Program-made: the position numbers and the translations under genes
Part shown: in pieces, positions 50,143 to 60,900 of the stretch
Position numbering within the stretch: position 1 is the stretch's first letter
Layout of the letters: each line of letters begins with the position of its first letter
Notes under the pieces: model-generated
Told to the model about the DNA's origin: nothing
Seen by the model: the letters and a program-made list of their open reading frames with translations, nothing else
The model's database searches: none
Source: Fragilaria crotonensis
Lineage: Eukaryota > Bacillariophyta > Fragilariophyceae > Fragilariales > Fragilariaceae
Assembly (NCBI GenBank): GCA_022925895.1
Contig: JAKSYS010000017.1
Location: forward strand, 182,797-246,796
DNA: 64,000 nucleotides
Direction of reading: 5' to 3'

Positions 50143-52875
50143 GTCGACATTTTCGAAAGAAAAAGAACCTCTCTTTCAAACTTGGGGTCGCCAACCTCGC
50201 TATGCCGCTGGAAGTTGAGCGCAAAGAGTATAGGCTTCATCCACTTGCCGCCATTCCCTTCAGTGCCGTCTCCCAAAACGACTTCGTCGTCCTCTTCGTC
50301 CCTCCTGTTTGCAGAGTCGTACAAACCAAGCATGCGGCCGCCATACATCGCAGACTCTTGAGTCCTTACGCCTACGTGGAAACCATTCCATCGTTTGTGT
50401 TGCAAGCCGAACGTCCCTCAATTGTGATGTAGGAGCTTTGGTTCTCTTGAATAAAGTTGTCAGTATCGGGGATGTGAACGCTGAAAAATCCGTTGTTCTT
50501 CGGTTCAGCATTAACCCATTTCAGCCACCACCCCTATGAATCGACAAGTACTTGTACTCAGTTGAGTCACCGGCACCCTGCACGACGAGCTTCACCTTCA
50601 CTGTATCTCCTGATCGTATTAGCAACGATCTATCTGTCACACTCGTTTTCTTCGATGTCGCTTTCTCCAAAACAACAACTGCTGACGCGCTTTCTTGAAC
50701 AACAGTGAAACCTCCACCGTTACATACGAAACCGTCGATACCCTGATCCGGAGACGAAACTTCCAAGATAACTGGATCGCCACTGCGAAGATAGAGTCCT
50801 CCTCCGAGTTCTGCAATGGTTTGCTCCTCCAAATAGGAGTCTTCATCGACTGATTCATTGTCCTCTAACAACGGATTTTGATCTCTGAAAATGGATGTCG
50901 CAGTTAGTTGACTATTGGCTTCCATCCATGCTTTGGCGGCAGCGCCAACTTCCATTTCTCGACTGTTCGAAATCTCAAGGTCAGTACAGACTTGCATGAC
51001 ACTTCGCAAATGCCGTTCTTGTCCAAAGGGCAACACGTAAAGGGTAAGGTGAATCGGCTGCGGACCCACCACGCTGGCTAACCCAAATGGCTTAATTCCT
51101 GGAAAGTTCAACGTTTTCCATTGGAGAAAATCAAAGTAACTGCTGTACATGGACATGGTATAGGTATCCTCCGTATTCCAATCTACAAAGCCCGTCTTGA
51201 GACGGCGCTTCAAGTGTTCTGGATCTTCCAGTAAATCTTGTCCCAGCGTCGGCGGGGTTTCACCGGGTTTGGTAACAACAATGCGAGGGAAACCAGTTTC
51301 GACTCCAAATGCCATGTGGGGTTTCTCTTCCGTGCCTGACGACGATGACGACCCCGTGATCGAATAATCCACTGTGCCAGTACTCATTTTTTGGACAAAG
51401 GCCATGGCGACCCCCACAAAGGCACGTTGGAAGACTCCCATTTTGACAGGTTCTTCCAGTTCGCAAGCAAAGAAGACTCTGCCCTTGGGCTTTATTGGAA
51501 TAAAAAAACGTAATGTAGTGGTCGAGGAAATGAACGATAACGGCAGGGTGAGCAGATGCACAAATACAAGGGAGAGTTAAATCTTGGCATTGTTGGTGTT
51601 GAGAAAGTTGCAAACAAGCGTACTTTTCCTTCAATTTGAATTGCCATTGAAATTCAAACCTGCGTTGTTTTGTGCAAAATAAGAGGCATAGAGTTGTTGC
51701 TGTGAATGACCCGGTGCTGGTCCCCTTGCAGCAGCGTCTTCTAATGGATGATCGACATCTGGTGTGCGTATCATTGATAGCATTTGGCCCTTGAATAAGA
51801 AATTGTCCAAAACAAAAGTTTCTGTCGAGTTGGGAAAGAATCGCTGGCCATTCGAAGTGTTCATGATGAAGAGGTGCTCCAACGATGGATGAGGTTGGGG
51901 AAGAGAGGGATCTGGTACCAGCGCAGGCGTCTGGTTCTGACTACCACGATCGCCATCCATACCATCATCGTCATGGTCGTATTCATCAACGTCTACAAGG
52001 TGTGCACGCCGTTGGATGAGGAAGGAGGAGAAGGGGGATCTCCGTGGCAGATGATATTGACATTGACTCGACCAACGCACGGTTATTGTTGTTGTTGTTG
52101 CGGAAGTGATTCCAGTATGACAGAAGCAAAATACTCCGACACGTGAGCCATGCCACGACAAGGTATTCTGCCAAGCGACGGACCACCGGAAAGGCACCTG
52201 GAGAGTGGACTCCACAAGAATATGCCAATACAAGTAATCCGATATGAATCAAGACACGCTCTATTGAGGCAATCACATCTTTCTGGTTCGCATCCAAGGA
52301 GAGACCGAACGTATTTTTGCCAACGTTTTGTTGGCCTTCGTTCAGTCATCATTGTCCTTGATTGGCATGCTTGTCATTGTCATTGGTTGATTCAAGCGAT
52401 GATTGGTCGGATGAGAAGCTGAAGAGATACTGTAATCATTTTGGCTTTGTGGCAGCGATGTGGGATCATCGCCGTCCGAGTAACCACCTTCTCGTCGAAG
52501 ACGATTGTGATGATTGTTGTTATTACCGGTGTCGATGTTGTTGCGTGAATCTCTAATTCCTTGTTCCTTTCGCACTCGTAAACCACGACTAACAGCTCGC
52601 TTCCAATAGGGTCGACCAAGTAGAGATTTCCTTCCTTGTTGTTCCAGTTCCTGGTCTACTAGCGGTACTTCTAGGTCTCCTTCTATGGGTCGTTCCGGCT
52701 CCTGTTCTACCGGTAACACAAGTTCCGGCTCCTTATCCTGCTCCAGCTCTGGTGGAGACGCACGTAGCTGTTGCCTATTTTTCGGTATCGTTCGTGGTGA
52801 TTGTGGCTGTTCTTGTTGGAGTAGTGGTTGTCGTGTTTCATCATTGTGATGATTCGTTTTCAACGACAACGGCAT
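47677..52875 (-). pseudogene. DUF1769-like/PH/DUF547 multidomain gene, copy 1, broken
   Basis: The start ATG (52873-52875, MPLSLKTNHHN) is shared with copy 2. The layout is a Gln/Pro/Glu-rich disordered N-terminus, a two-helix hydrophobic segment (RVLIHIGLLVLAYSCG; VAWLTCRSILLLSYW), a DUF1769-like region (MSMYSSYFDFLQWKTLNFPG, 51100s), a beta-rich part, PH-like and DUF547. Against copy 2, copy 1 has a 2-nt gain creating a TGA near 52340, a 1-nt gain near 52060, and 1-nt losses near 50534 (C run), 50420, 50220 and 50203. An intron probably lies near 51490-51660, but neither copy gives a clean frame across it. ORF 50521-51561 (346 residues) is open within this span. Confidence 0.7.
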
Positions 52876-53100
52876 GGTGAACAAGCAACGACGCTCTTTT
52901 GCGCTTGGGAAAGTGAGCGAAGGTCTTCCAGGGGTCCAGACGGGGCATACCGGAATTTGGTTACTATTTAGATATCTGTATACATGATTGATGTTTGAGC
53001 AGTTTTTGAGCAACCGGCAGAAGCATCTGTTACCGAAGTACTTTGCTACTACTCAATATTCCACTGTACTGGAGTATGAGGAGCTCTTGGTACTGTATAC

Positions 53101-53543
53101 ATGTTATTTTCTAAGAAAAATAGAAAATTTACTGTTATTTAAACATCTGAGTAAATTTTCAGACTAAATTACGTAAATGTGACGAAATTCGGTTGTCCTT
53201 AACGCCACGACATTGATATCGGTTATTCCGATTGAAGAGGCTGGCGTGAAACGACGAACTTAAGCATAAAATGGCATCAATTTAGGTAAATCGTGATTTT
53301 CGTATGATAGCACGTAGACCCGGTATCGATTTATTCTCCCGTATAATGATCTAAAGTAATATTTTTATATTAAAATCGTTGATCGGCGAATCCTTGTGGG
53401 ATTCCCCATCTTTCCTGCTGTTTCGACCAGTGTCGACGAACGCTGCTTCATGGCTCTATCCGCCTGTTCTGAAGCTGTTCGGTGTTGCTGAGTAGACTGT
53501 TAAGCCTTGTCTAGGTCCGCTTAAGCTTTCAGTTCAGCGGATG
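53101..53543. other. Junction between duplication copies
   Basis: About 440 bp between the last clear homology of copy 1 and the start of copy 2. No gene seen, AT-rich at its left. Confidence 0.4.
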
Positions 53544-53716
53544 AAAACGAAAGGGCGAGGGCAAATCCTGCGAATGTGGGAGTGTGTTGCAATGAAAATG
53601 TAATCGGAGTATTCTGTAAGGCGCCGCCATATATGAATGTCCCGTCTTGCTTGTCGGCGCACCCGTATCTTTTGCTTTTGACATCTGAACCCCGAATAGC
53701 TAGGCGTACTCCAGTG

Positions 53717-54954
53717 AGGGTGTGTTAGTCAGTAGTAAGCCTACCAGTAGGTTTTACTACTAAAGCAAACTTTACTTGGATAACTAACGCTCCACCTTAT
53801 CCTTAGTAAGTGCAACTTACTAATGAACCTACTGACTTACTGTTGTGTTTTGTACTACTACCGGTACTACAAACATGTAATGGTGACGTGAGAGGTTTCA
53901 TTTCATCTATGTCCATTGGTTATTTATGTGAACAAATTGCTGAATCATGTAACAGATTGGATGGTGAAGATGAAAATGTGAAAAATCAAATAGTTAGTTT
54001 AAATATATCCTGCATCAGAACTCATGGTGGGGAGGGGATTGTGAAATTGCACAAACATCAATGGGTACTAGTATGCATAAAAAAATGACCTAAGAGTGTC
54101 ATTCCAATTAAGACACATTATCAAAGCCTATAAAGCCATTCTTTGCATCTCTAAGCCAGCCCTCAGATGTTGTTTCTAATTAGGAATGCTGGTGCATCTA
54201 AAAAAGCAAGTGGGGTGGGGAGTGTCGATTGTTGCTCAAAAGATGATGGTTGCCAGGCATGTTTTATCTTAGTATGATGAATAGAGTAAAGCCTCCTGCA
54301 AGAATGCAATGACAGTGCATATTCATGGTGGTGGGTTAAAGAATGAAGAATTTACATGGATTCTTTTCCAGCAGCAGAGGCCTTCACTGCTTGGCAGATG
54401 TATTCACAGTATTACATGTACATGCCACCAATTGCAGTACAACTTGACAGTTGGTGCCATCCCTCCTGCAGCAACAAATGACATGTCTATGTTGGCTTAC
54501 TGAAAGCTGTGGAAGGGTTGCTGCTCAATGAATGACATGTGTACACATCACATGTAACCTCTCCACATTGCATAGCACCTTGAGAGAATTGACATATTGG
54601 CATCATTCTTTCAGTATGGCCAGATGAATAGGAAGCCTCCAAACCTAACTGCAAAGCAGTGATGCTAAACAAACTTGACCACAAACTAGATTTGCACAAG
54701 TAGTTGGACTCCTTCTGACTCTTCAAAGAACCAAAGATTGTAAAATATACCTGTACTTGCATATGAAACAGCAATATAGAGAAAATCCAAGTTTATGACC
54801 CTATTCAAGAACAAAAATTTGTACCTGCGGCGGGCCTTACTTTAGTAGGTTATCCTACTAAACAAGTTGATTAGTTACTAACTTGTAGCTAACGTGGTCT
54901 TTATATATATCATATCTACGGATATACTGAAAATGCTAGTTACTAACACACCCT
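53717..54954. mobile_element. TIR element, about 1.24 kb, AGGGTGTGTTAGT ends
   Basis: 13-bp terminal inverted repeats AGGGTGTGTTAGT (53717-53729) and ACTAACACACCCT (54942-54954). Both subterminal regions repeat 'cctac..agtagg'-type words (about 53740-53770 and 54838-54880). No clear target duplication. A 92-residue open frame (53810-54088) is not recognised. It resembles a non-autonomous DNA transposon inserted in duplication copy 2. Confidence 0.6.
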
Positions 54955-55039
54955 GACACAGTATATAAAGTGTACAAATATGCTTGTGATTTCTTATATC
55001 TTACTGTATATCATTCTGTAGTACATTGTACCAGCTGAA

Positions 55040-55252
55040 TACTGTCCATGCAAACAAATATTGTTGTTTGCACTGCGTACTGCGTACTGCGTACTGCGTA
55101 CTGTATAGCGGCAACAATAACATTATACTGGAGAACGGACCGGACTGTACCACGGTACCAGGTAAACTGTAATTGTTGTTTGCACTGTACTGTATAGCGG
55201 CAAACATTAACATTATACTGGAGAACGGACCGGACTGTACCACGGTACCAGG
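55040..55252. repeat. Direct repeat pair with a heptamer microsatellite
   Basis: Two units (about 55059-55161 and 55172-55252) share 'attgttgtttgcactg', 'gtatagcggcaa', and the block 'cattatactggagaacggac' running to 'ccacggtaccagg'. The first unit contains four copies of TGCGTAC. Confidence 0.85.
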
Positions 55253-55486
55253 GACATCCGGAACATCTCCTTATCCCTAACTATAGGTTGTTTATTGGGT
55301 TACGGGGTCGAGCTCTGGCAGTTATTTTGACGATTTGCTTCATTTGCTTAAGTTTTGTGCAGAGTATTGAAACTGGCGTACGAGCCTGCCCGCCACTGGA
55401 GTAAAAATTGATATGGAGAAGGCAACAAAAATCTCCTTATTGTTGCGACTTGGGACTTCGTAAAACTTATTGTTGAGACGTTCATA

Positions 55487-56878
55487 TTATCCGGATGAAA
55501 TTTGTACTTTATTGTACTTTTGTACTTTCAAAAGTACAAAACTGGAACTTAAACCCGGAAACCATGTACTTTTTTCCGGGTTTTGTACTTTCAAAGTACA
55601 AAGACAATAACATTTTCAATAACATTGTCGATGTTAGGCGAACCCGGATTGTACTTTTGTACTTTTGCGAGATATGGGGTGTGCTGTGTGCTGTCGGTTT
55701 GAAGAATGAAATAGGCACTGTTATTTATCATGCGCCGGCACACTGCCCTACAATATCTACAACACAAAAACTTTGCATCATGCCCATTTGATTTAGTGTC
55801 ATTTAACCTTGTCTAATACATCTTCATTGCTTCTGTTGCCATTGTGCAATCGATGATTGTCAATTCGGTTTCGTCATCATTGCTGATGTCAGTCATTTTC
55901 ATCGTTGCCGTCAAAGAATATTCTATGGATGATCATTATCATTTTAGTTTTTATTTTCGTTGTCATTCATGGTCTCGCTCATTCTGGACACAACATTGTT
56001 ATGCCCTAGACTGCTTTTGATTGATTGTCATTTTGCATGATCAATTGATTGATCGACATTTTTAAAGATCAATTGATCGATAGTCGCTTTCGTTCGATCA
56101 ATCAATCGATCGTTGTTTTTGTCGTCAATTTGTCTTTACCTTTGTTAATCGTTTATTTGCTTGTCTTTGTTTGCAAGGCACTGCCATGGTAGTCATTGTT
56201 GCCATCCTTGTATCAAGCATTGTTTCTTTTCAATATCCATTGTTGTTGAGTAGTATCCGTCCTCTACACATTCAATTGATCAACATGGTGTTGCCCTTCT
56301 TCACAGGGATTGACTCCTTCTTCCTTGTTTCCAATCACTTCGTACAAAACTCAAGTACAAGTTTTGTGTGTACACTATACACTACTTCTGCTTTCTATTT
56401 ACATTCATGCATGAAGCTAAATATGTAGTTAGGATTCATTACCTAAAAGTGTTGCCCTAAGTTTTAAATCCTTTTATACGTCTATGATTTATTGAATTGA
56501 AACTTATTTAGACTGTTATTGCTTAAGTAAGCCTCGTTTCCTTGACATGGTGTAGCTCATCTCTTGAACTTTAGCTAGGTTTGCAATCCGTCGGCGTGGA
56601 GTAAATATCCTTTACTTAGATTTTAATCAATTAAGTATTTGTAGTGTACCAATTTCCGTGTAGATTTCAACGACGTAAGTAAAACTCCTTCTGACTTAAA
56701 GGGGATTTCGGATGGTGAACCCCAAAACGTCTTTCACAATGAAATTGCAAAAGTCACATTTCATATATACTGCATCCGGTTGAGACCCATTGTACTTTGA
56801 AAGTACAGTACAAAGTACAATGTAGTACTGGAGCTTGAGAAAGTACAAAGTACAAAAGTACAATTTTCATCCGGATAA
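55487..56878. mobile_element. TIR element, about 1.39 kb, GTACTTT-rich ends
   Basis: The left end reads TTATCCGGATGAAATTTGTA and the right end is nearly its reverse complement, ending CATCCGGATAA. TA flanks both sides (55485-55486 and 56879-56880), as in Tc1/mariner-like insertions. The inverted ends extend about 45 bp and carry repeated TTGTACTTT words, also present further in (55560-55660, 56790-56865). A hydrophobic 85-residue frame (56171-56428) inside is not recognised. Non-autonomous, inside duplication copy 2. Confidence 0.72.
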
Positions 56879-56914
56879 TATGCACCTTACATAAGGAAGG
56901 ATGAGAAATTTGAG

Positions 56915-57126
56915 AATCTGCTTAAATCTCCTTTTTTCCTTCGTTGTACTGTACTGTAATATGGGAACATCAAAACACCGTTACTACATTGTTGTGAAGT
57001 GCGTTACATAAAAACATTCTTGAAAAACATCTTATTTTACTATGACAAATAAGTGCTTTGTCGTTATGGCGATATAAGGAAATATAAGGAGATTCGAGAA
57101 ACTGCTTAAATCTCCTTTTTTCCTTA
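56915..57126. repeat. Short direct repeats, CTTAAATCTCC type
   Basis: CTGCTTAAATCTCCTTTTTT occurs at about 56919-56938 and 57098-57117, each preceded by 'gaga' and followed by 'ccttat/ccttcg'. Confidence 0.8.
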
Positions 57127-57463
57127 TGAATGAGAAGGAAGTACGTCAAATATATTTTTGAGATGATTTTGTGAAACAACTTCTCCCAGAGAAGGTGACA
57201 AGAATCGGCATGACTACTATGCATAGCACCCTGAGCGTGCCGGTGCAAATCGGTTAGCGTGGCACAGATGTATGATGGTAGTGCTTAAAAATATATTTGA
57301 GAAATAACGGTTAAAAAGTAGGCCACAACGAGATGAAGTGGAAATTCCGGATGTCCCAGTTAAGCTGTCCACTGGTACGAGTACGAAGGCCTCACACGCA
57401 GTGCATTCATAGCAAAACCATTCACCGCGCAAGCATCCTCAACGACCACAAAGAATATCTGGT

Positions 57464-57850
57464 GTGTGTCATGTCAGCAGACGACAGTCAACGAATCGAC
57501 CACACACGGATGCCCCATCGTGGGCATTAAGTGGTTGGGAGACACCACCAACATCAGCTGGCAGCGATCCTCCAGACCTTGGCTCCTGCCAAACGGGAAC
57601 GAACCATCAAAACAAATTCTCCGTCACGAACGATTCGCCGACATGGAATTGGTCCTGCAAAGACGTTGCCAGATGACGGTACTTCTTCTGTATGTCCAGC
57701 ATCAGTAATCTTGGCTCCTCGCGGAGGGTGCGATAATCTGTGCGACGATACAGAACGGTATTCCGATACGTGAGTTCACCGTATCGGGCGATGCTACGTG
57801 GTTGCTTATTCAGACTGAGGATCAGCGCTGGATCTTCCAACCATCCCTGT
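57464..57850 (+). pseudogene. Second copy of the 185-residue unknown gene, frameshifted
   Basis: It matches 47242-47591 from DAPSWALSGWETPP onward. Relative to copy 1 it has lost a G and a T near 57645-57660, so the frame ends at VAR (57676) and the rest is read in another frame to GGCDNLCDD. The first 70 residues of copy 1 have no counterpart here, since the homology begins at about 57509 beside inserted DNA. Confidence 0.75.
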
Positions 57851-57979
57851 TGTGACAGAGACTTCCAGATCCGTTTCTATGCGATGTGAAGAACAATCTC
57901 TCAAACTGATGATGACGCTCCAACACCAAGTAGTCAGTGCACCGGCAATGTGAATGCATGCACCTCCAACCCAAACGTG

Positions 57980-60900
57980 TTACATTTCAGCCGATTCCAC
58001 AGATTCGCTACTATCATTTTCAATCACCATCTCTTCCAAATCGTCACTCATTTTGCTCATCGTGGTCTAAATGTGTCAGCAGGTGATGGTACTGTTCGGC
58101 ACACGGTAGAAACTTGATGGCGTATGGACTGTCCTCCTTCATCAGAGACACGACAGTCCGCTGCCGATCGGCGCTCAAGAATCGTGTGCAAAAGGCAAGA
58201 CATGACAAGGCATCTCCAGGCCCGAAATCGTTCCGGTACACATCGCACACTTTTGGAATCAGAATTACGCGCCTTGCGTCATCAATGACAAGGTGACGTT
58301 GGATGAACTTTGTACTTGCGGCCTGTAGTTGAGACTCAAGACGATCAGACCTGAGGACCGGGATGGCTTGGGAGCAAGAAGAATCGCCGGTGTTCAGCAT
58401 AAAGATGATTCTCGGATCTGTGTAGGTTAATGCGTAGATACTGTAGGCAGAAGACTTGCGAGGAATGTCGATGTAAGGATGCTTCGGCGAGACAGGCTTG
58501 GACATGTTTCCACGAAGAACACAGTGGTAAAGTTCGGCCAATGAAAAAACGTCGCCTCCGATTTCATAACAAGAAGTACGGAAAAAATGCCCAACCGACT
58601 TCTTGTAGAGTGGGCCATTAATCGTCAGCAAAAGAGCGTGTTGGAGGAGACAGTGATAAATATTAGCAAAGATGCACAATGCTGATGGTTGTGAAAGATC
58701 CAAGCGATCGAGTTGAATTGATCGTAGTTGACTCGTCATGTCAAGAAACGCAGAGAAGGAAGCAGGGTCTGATTCGATTGTATCGAATGTTGTCGAAAGG
58801 GCGAATGCAAGCAACTTGTTGACGAAAGACTCGATTCGTTGTGTTTCAAAATCCTCCTCGTCATCTGAGGACGACAGCGTCTCGATATCAAAGGTCATTC
58901 GCCGCCCGTTCATCACTGACCGGTGCATTGACTTGGAACCAGAAGGTATCTTAGACCATTTTTGGTTTCCATGATGCCGCTGCTTCAACAGAGTCTTGAA
59001 AGCCCTGCCAGAAGCGAGCTTTCCACAAATCGTTGTCGGCATCTAGGCTCTCTTGGCGGAGGCCTTTCTGAGCCATGATTCTCAAACAAAATTCATCTCT
59101 CGACTCCTCGCCAGGAAATGCCAGATACTAGCACTGCCACGCAGTTTCAATTACAACAACCGGATATCCTGGCAAGGGAGACAACTCATTCAGATCCAAG
59201 GGTCGAACCAAACTAATGTCAAAGTAAGAGAGCTGCAGCGATGGAAGTTTCGACCCCGGCGTAAACAATACGACTTTCTTTTCGTACACACCAAGCCACT
59301 CTTCTCGCCAGTGACTCTCCCAAAGACACCTAGCTACAAGCGAGGCAAACAATCGCTTCTGGTCGTCTGGGGGTACTACTCCGACCTGGTAAGCGCCGCC
59401 CTGTAGAAACGACATGTCTAGCTCGGTGGTCTGGAGGAATTGAGCCTGTGCGATTGCTTCAAAGTATTTTCCCATCTGCGAAGAAGGCGCGGCACTTGAA
59501 ATCCGATTGAGGGCGCGGGACGTTGTTCGTAACGACTGCTCGGATGGCGACAGTAGCCCGGCGAGTGAGGTTGGGTGCGTTCTCCAAATGGCCGAATTCC
59601 TCTTCTCGAAACGCTTGACTGTGCGATTCACCGCCAAAAATTCGTTTTCCTTTCTGCGCTTGCTTGTTTTTACTCCAGGTGTGACTTTCGGCGCCTTCGG
59701 GTCTCGGGACGGCGGTTTCTTTGAATGTTGAATGGCGGTCGCTGTCCGCGAAACTGGAGCGATGATCGCCTTTCCAGCAGTAACTCCAACCTTTTTCCCT
59801 TGCTTGACAACCTGCTTTCCAGTTTTGGCCGTGCTTGTGGCCACTGATCTGGCGAATTGGTCAAAATTCACTGTCTTAGCGATCTGATCCATGATTTTCC
59901 GCCCCTTGGTCCTGGGCGTTCTTTCCGCTTGATCAAAGTCCAATTCATCTTCAGTGAGCTGTTCGCCATCGTCATCAGTCATTGACGGCATGTTTTCAAG
60001 AGAATCTTGTCGTTGGGAAGTGATTGATCATCTGCCTGACGGAACTCTGCGAGGGGGTGATTGACCCGTTGCATCAAGGCTCATGAGGATCTCTAGGTTG
60101 AAGTCGTTCGATTACAGGGGGTCGAAAATTTGTTGTTGCGCGACTCTACCCCGGTGATTCTTCGATCCCTAACAGGTTTGGGTGATGTCCTCCTCTTGGA
60201 GTTACCAAGCCCAGATCGAATGATACCAGCGAGAGTCCTTCCACTTCGAAGTCGACAGAACGAAGATGATTTCTTTCGCACTTCCTCGTCATCGTCTTCG
60301 CTGTCTACAATAACTCTTACAACGTACACCAGCTTGCGGCGGCGTTCTGTTCGATCAAGCATCTCGATCCATACAGGGACATCGAGGTTACAATTCAAGG
60401 TTGTCAAACGTAAGCCATTCTGGGCTTCAACCATGTCGACATTTTCGAAAGAAAAGAACCTCTCTTTCAAACTTGGGGTCGCCAACCTCGCTACTGCCGC
60501 TGGAAGTTGAGCGCAAAAGAGTATAGGCTTCATCCACTTGCCGCCATTCCCTTCAGTGCCGTCTCCCAAAACGACTTCGTCGTCCTCTTCGTCCCTCCTG
60601 TTTGCAGAGTCGTACAAACCAAGCATGCGGCCGCCATACATCGCAGACTCTTGAGTCCTTACGCCTACGTGGAAACCATTCCATCGTTTGTGTTGCAAGC
60701 CGAACGTCCCTCCAATTGTGATGTAGGAGCTTTGGTTCTCTTGAATAAAGTTGTCAGTATCGGGGATGTGAACGCTGAAAAATCCGTTGTTCTTCGGCTC
60801 AGCATTAACCCATTTCAGCCACCACCCCCTATGAATTGACAAGTACTTGTACTCAGTTGAGTCACCGGCACCCGGCACGACGAGCTTCACCTTCACTGTA

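Larger units (their letters stand above)
46446..53100. repeat. Tandem segmental duplication, copy 1
   Basis: This unit of about 6.65 kb matches, in the same order and orientation, 53544-53680 plus about 57509-63533. Genes, introns and spacers all align with scattered substitutions and 1-4 nt indels. It holds the DUF6604 promoter edge, the 185-residue gene and the DUF1769/PH/DUF547 gene. The offset is 10267 bp at the left of the gene block and 10254 bp at the right. Confidence 0.88.

Noticed and set aside
53717-54954. Solo LTR or retroelement with TGTTAG...CTAACA ends
   Set aside because: The bases outside TGTTAG and CTAACA are also inverted (GAGGGTG / CACCCTG), which fits longer terminal inverted repeats, not an LTR with a direct target duplication.
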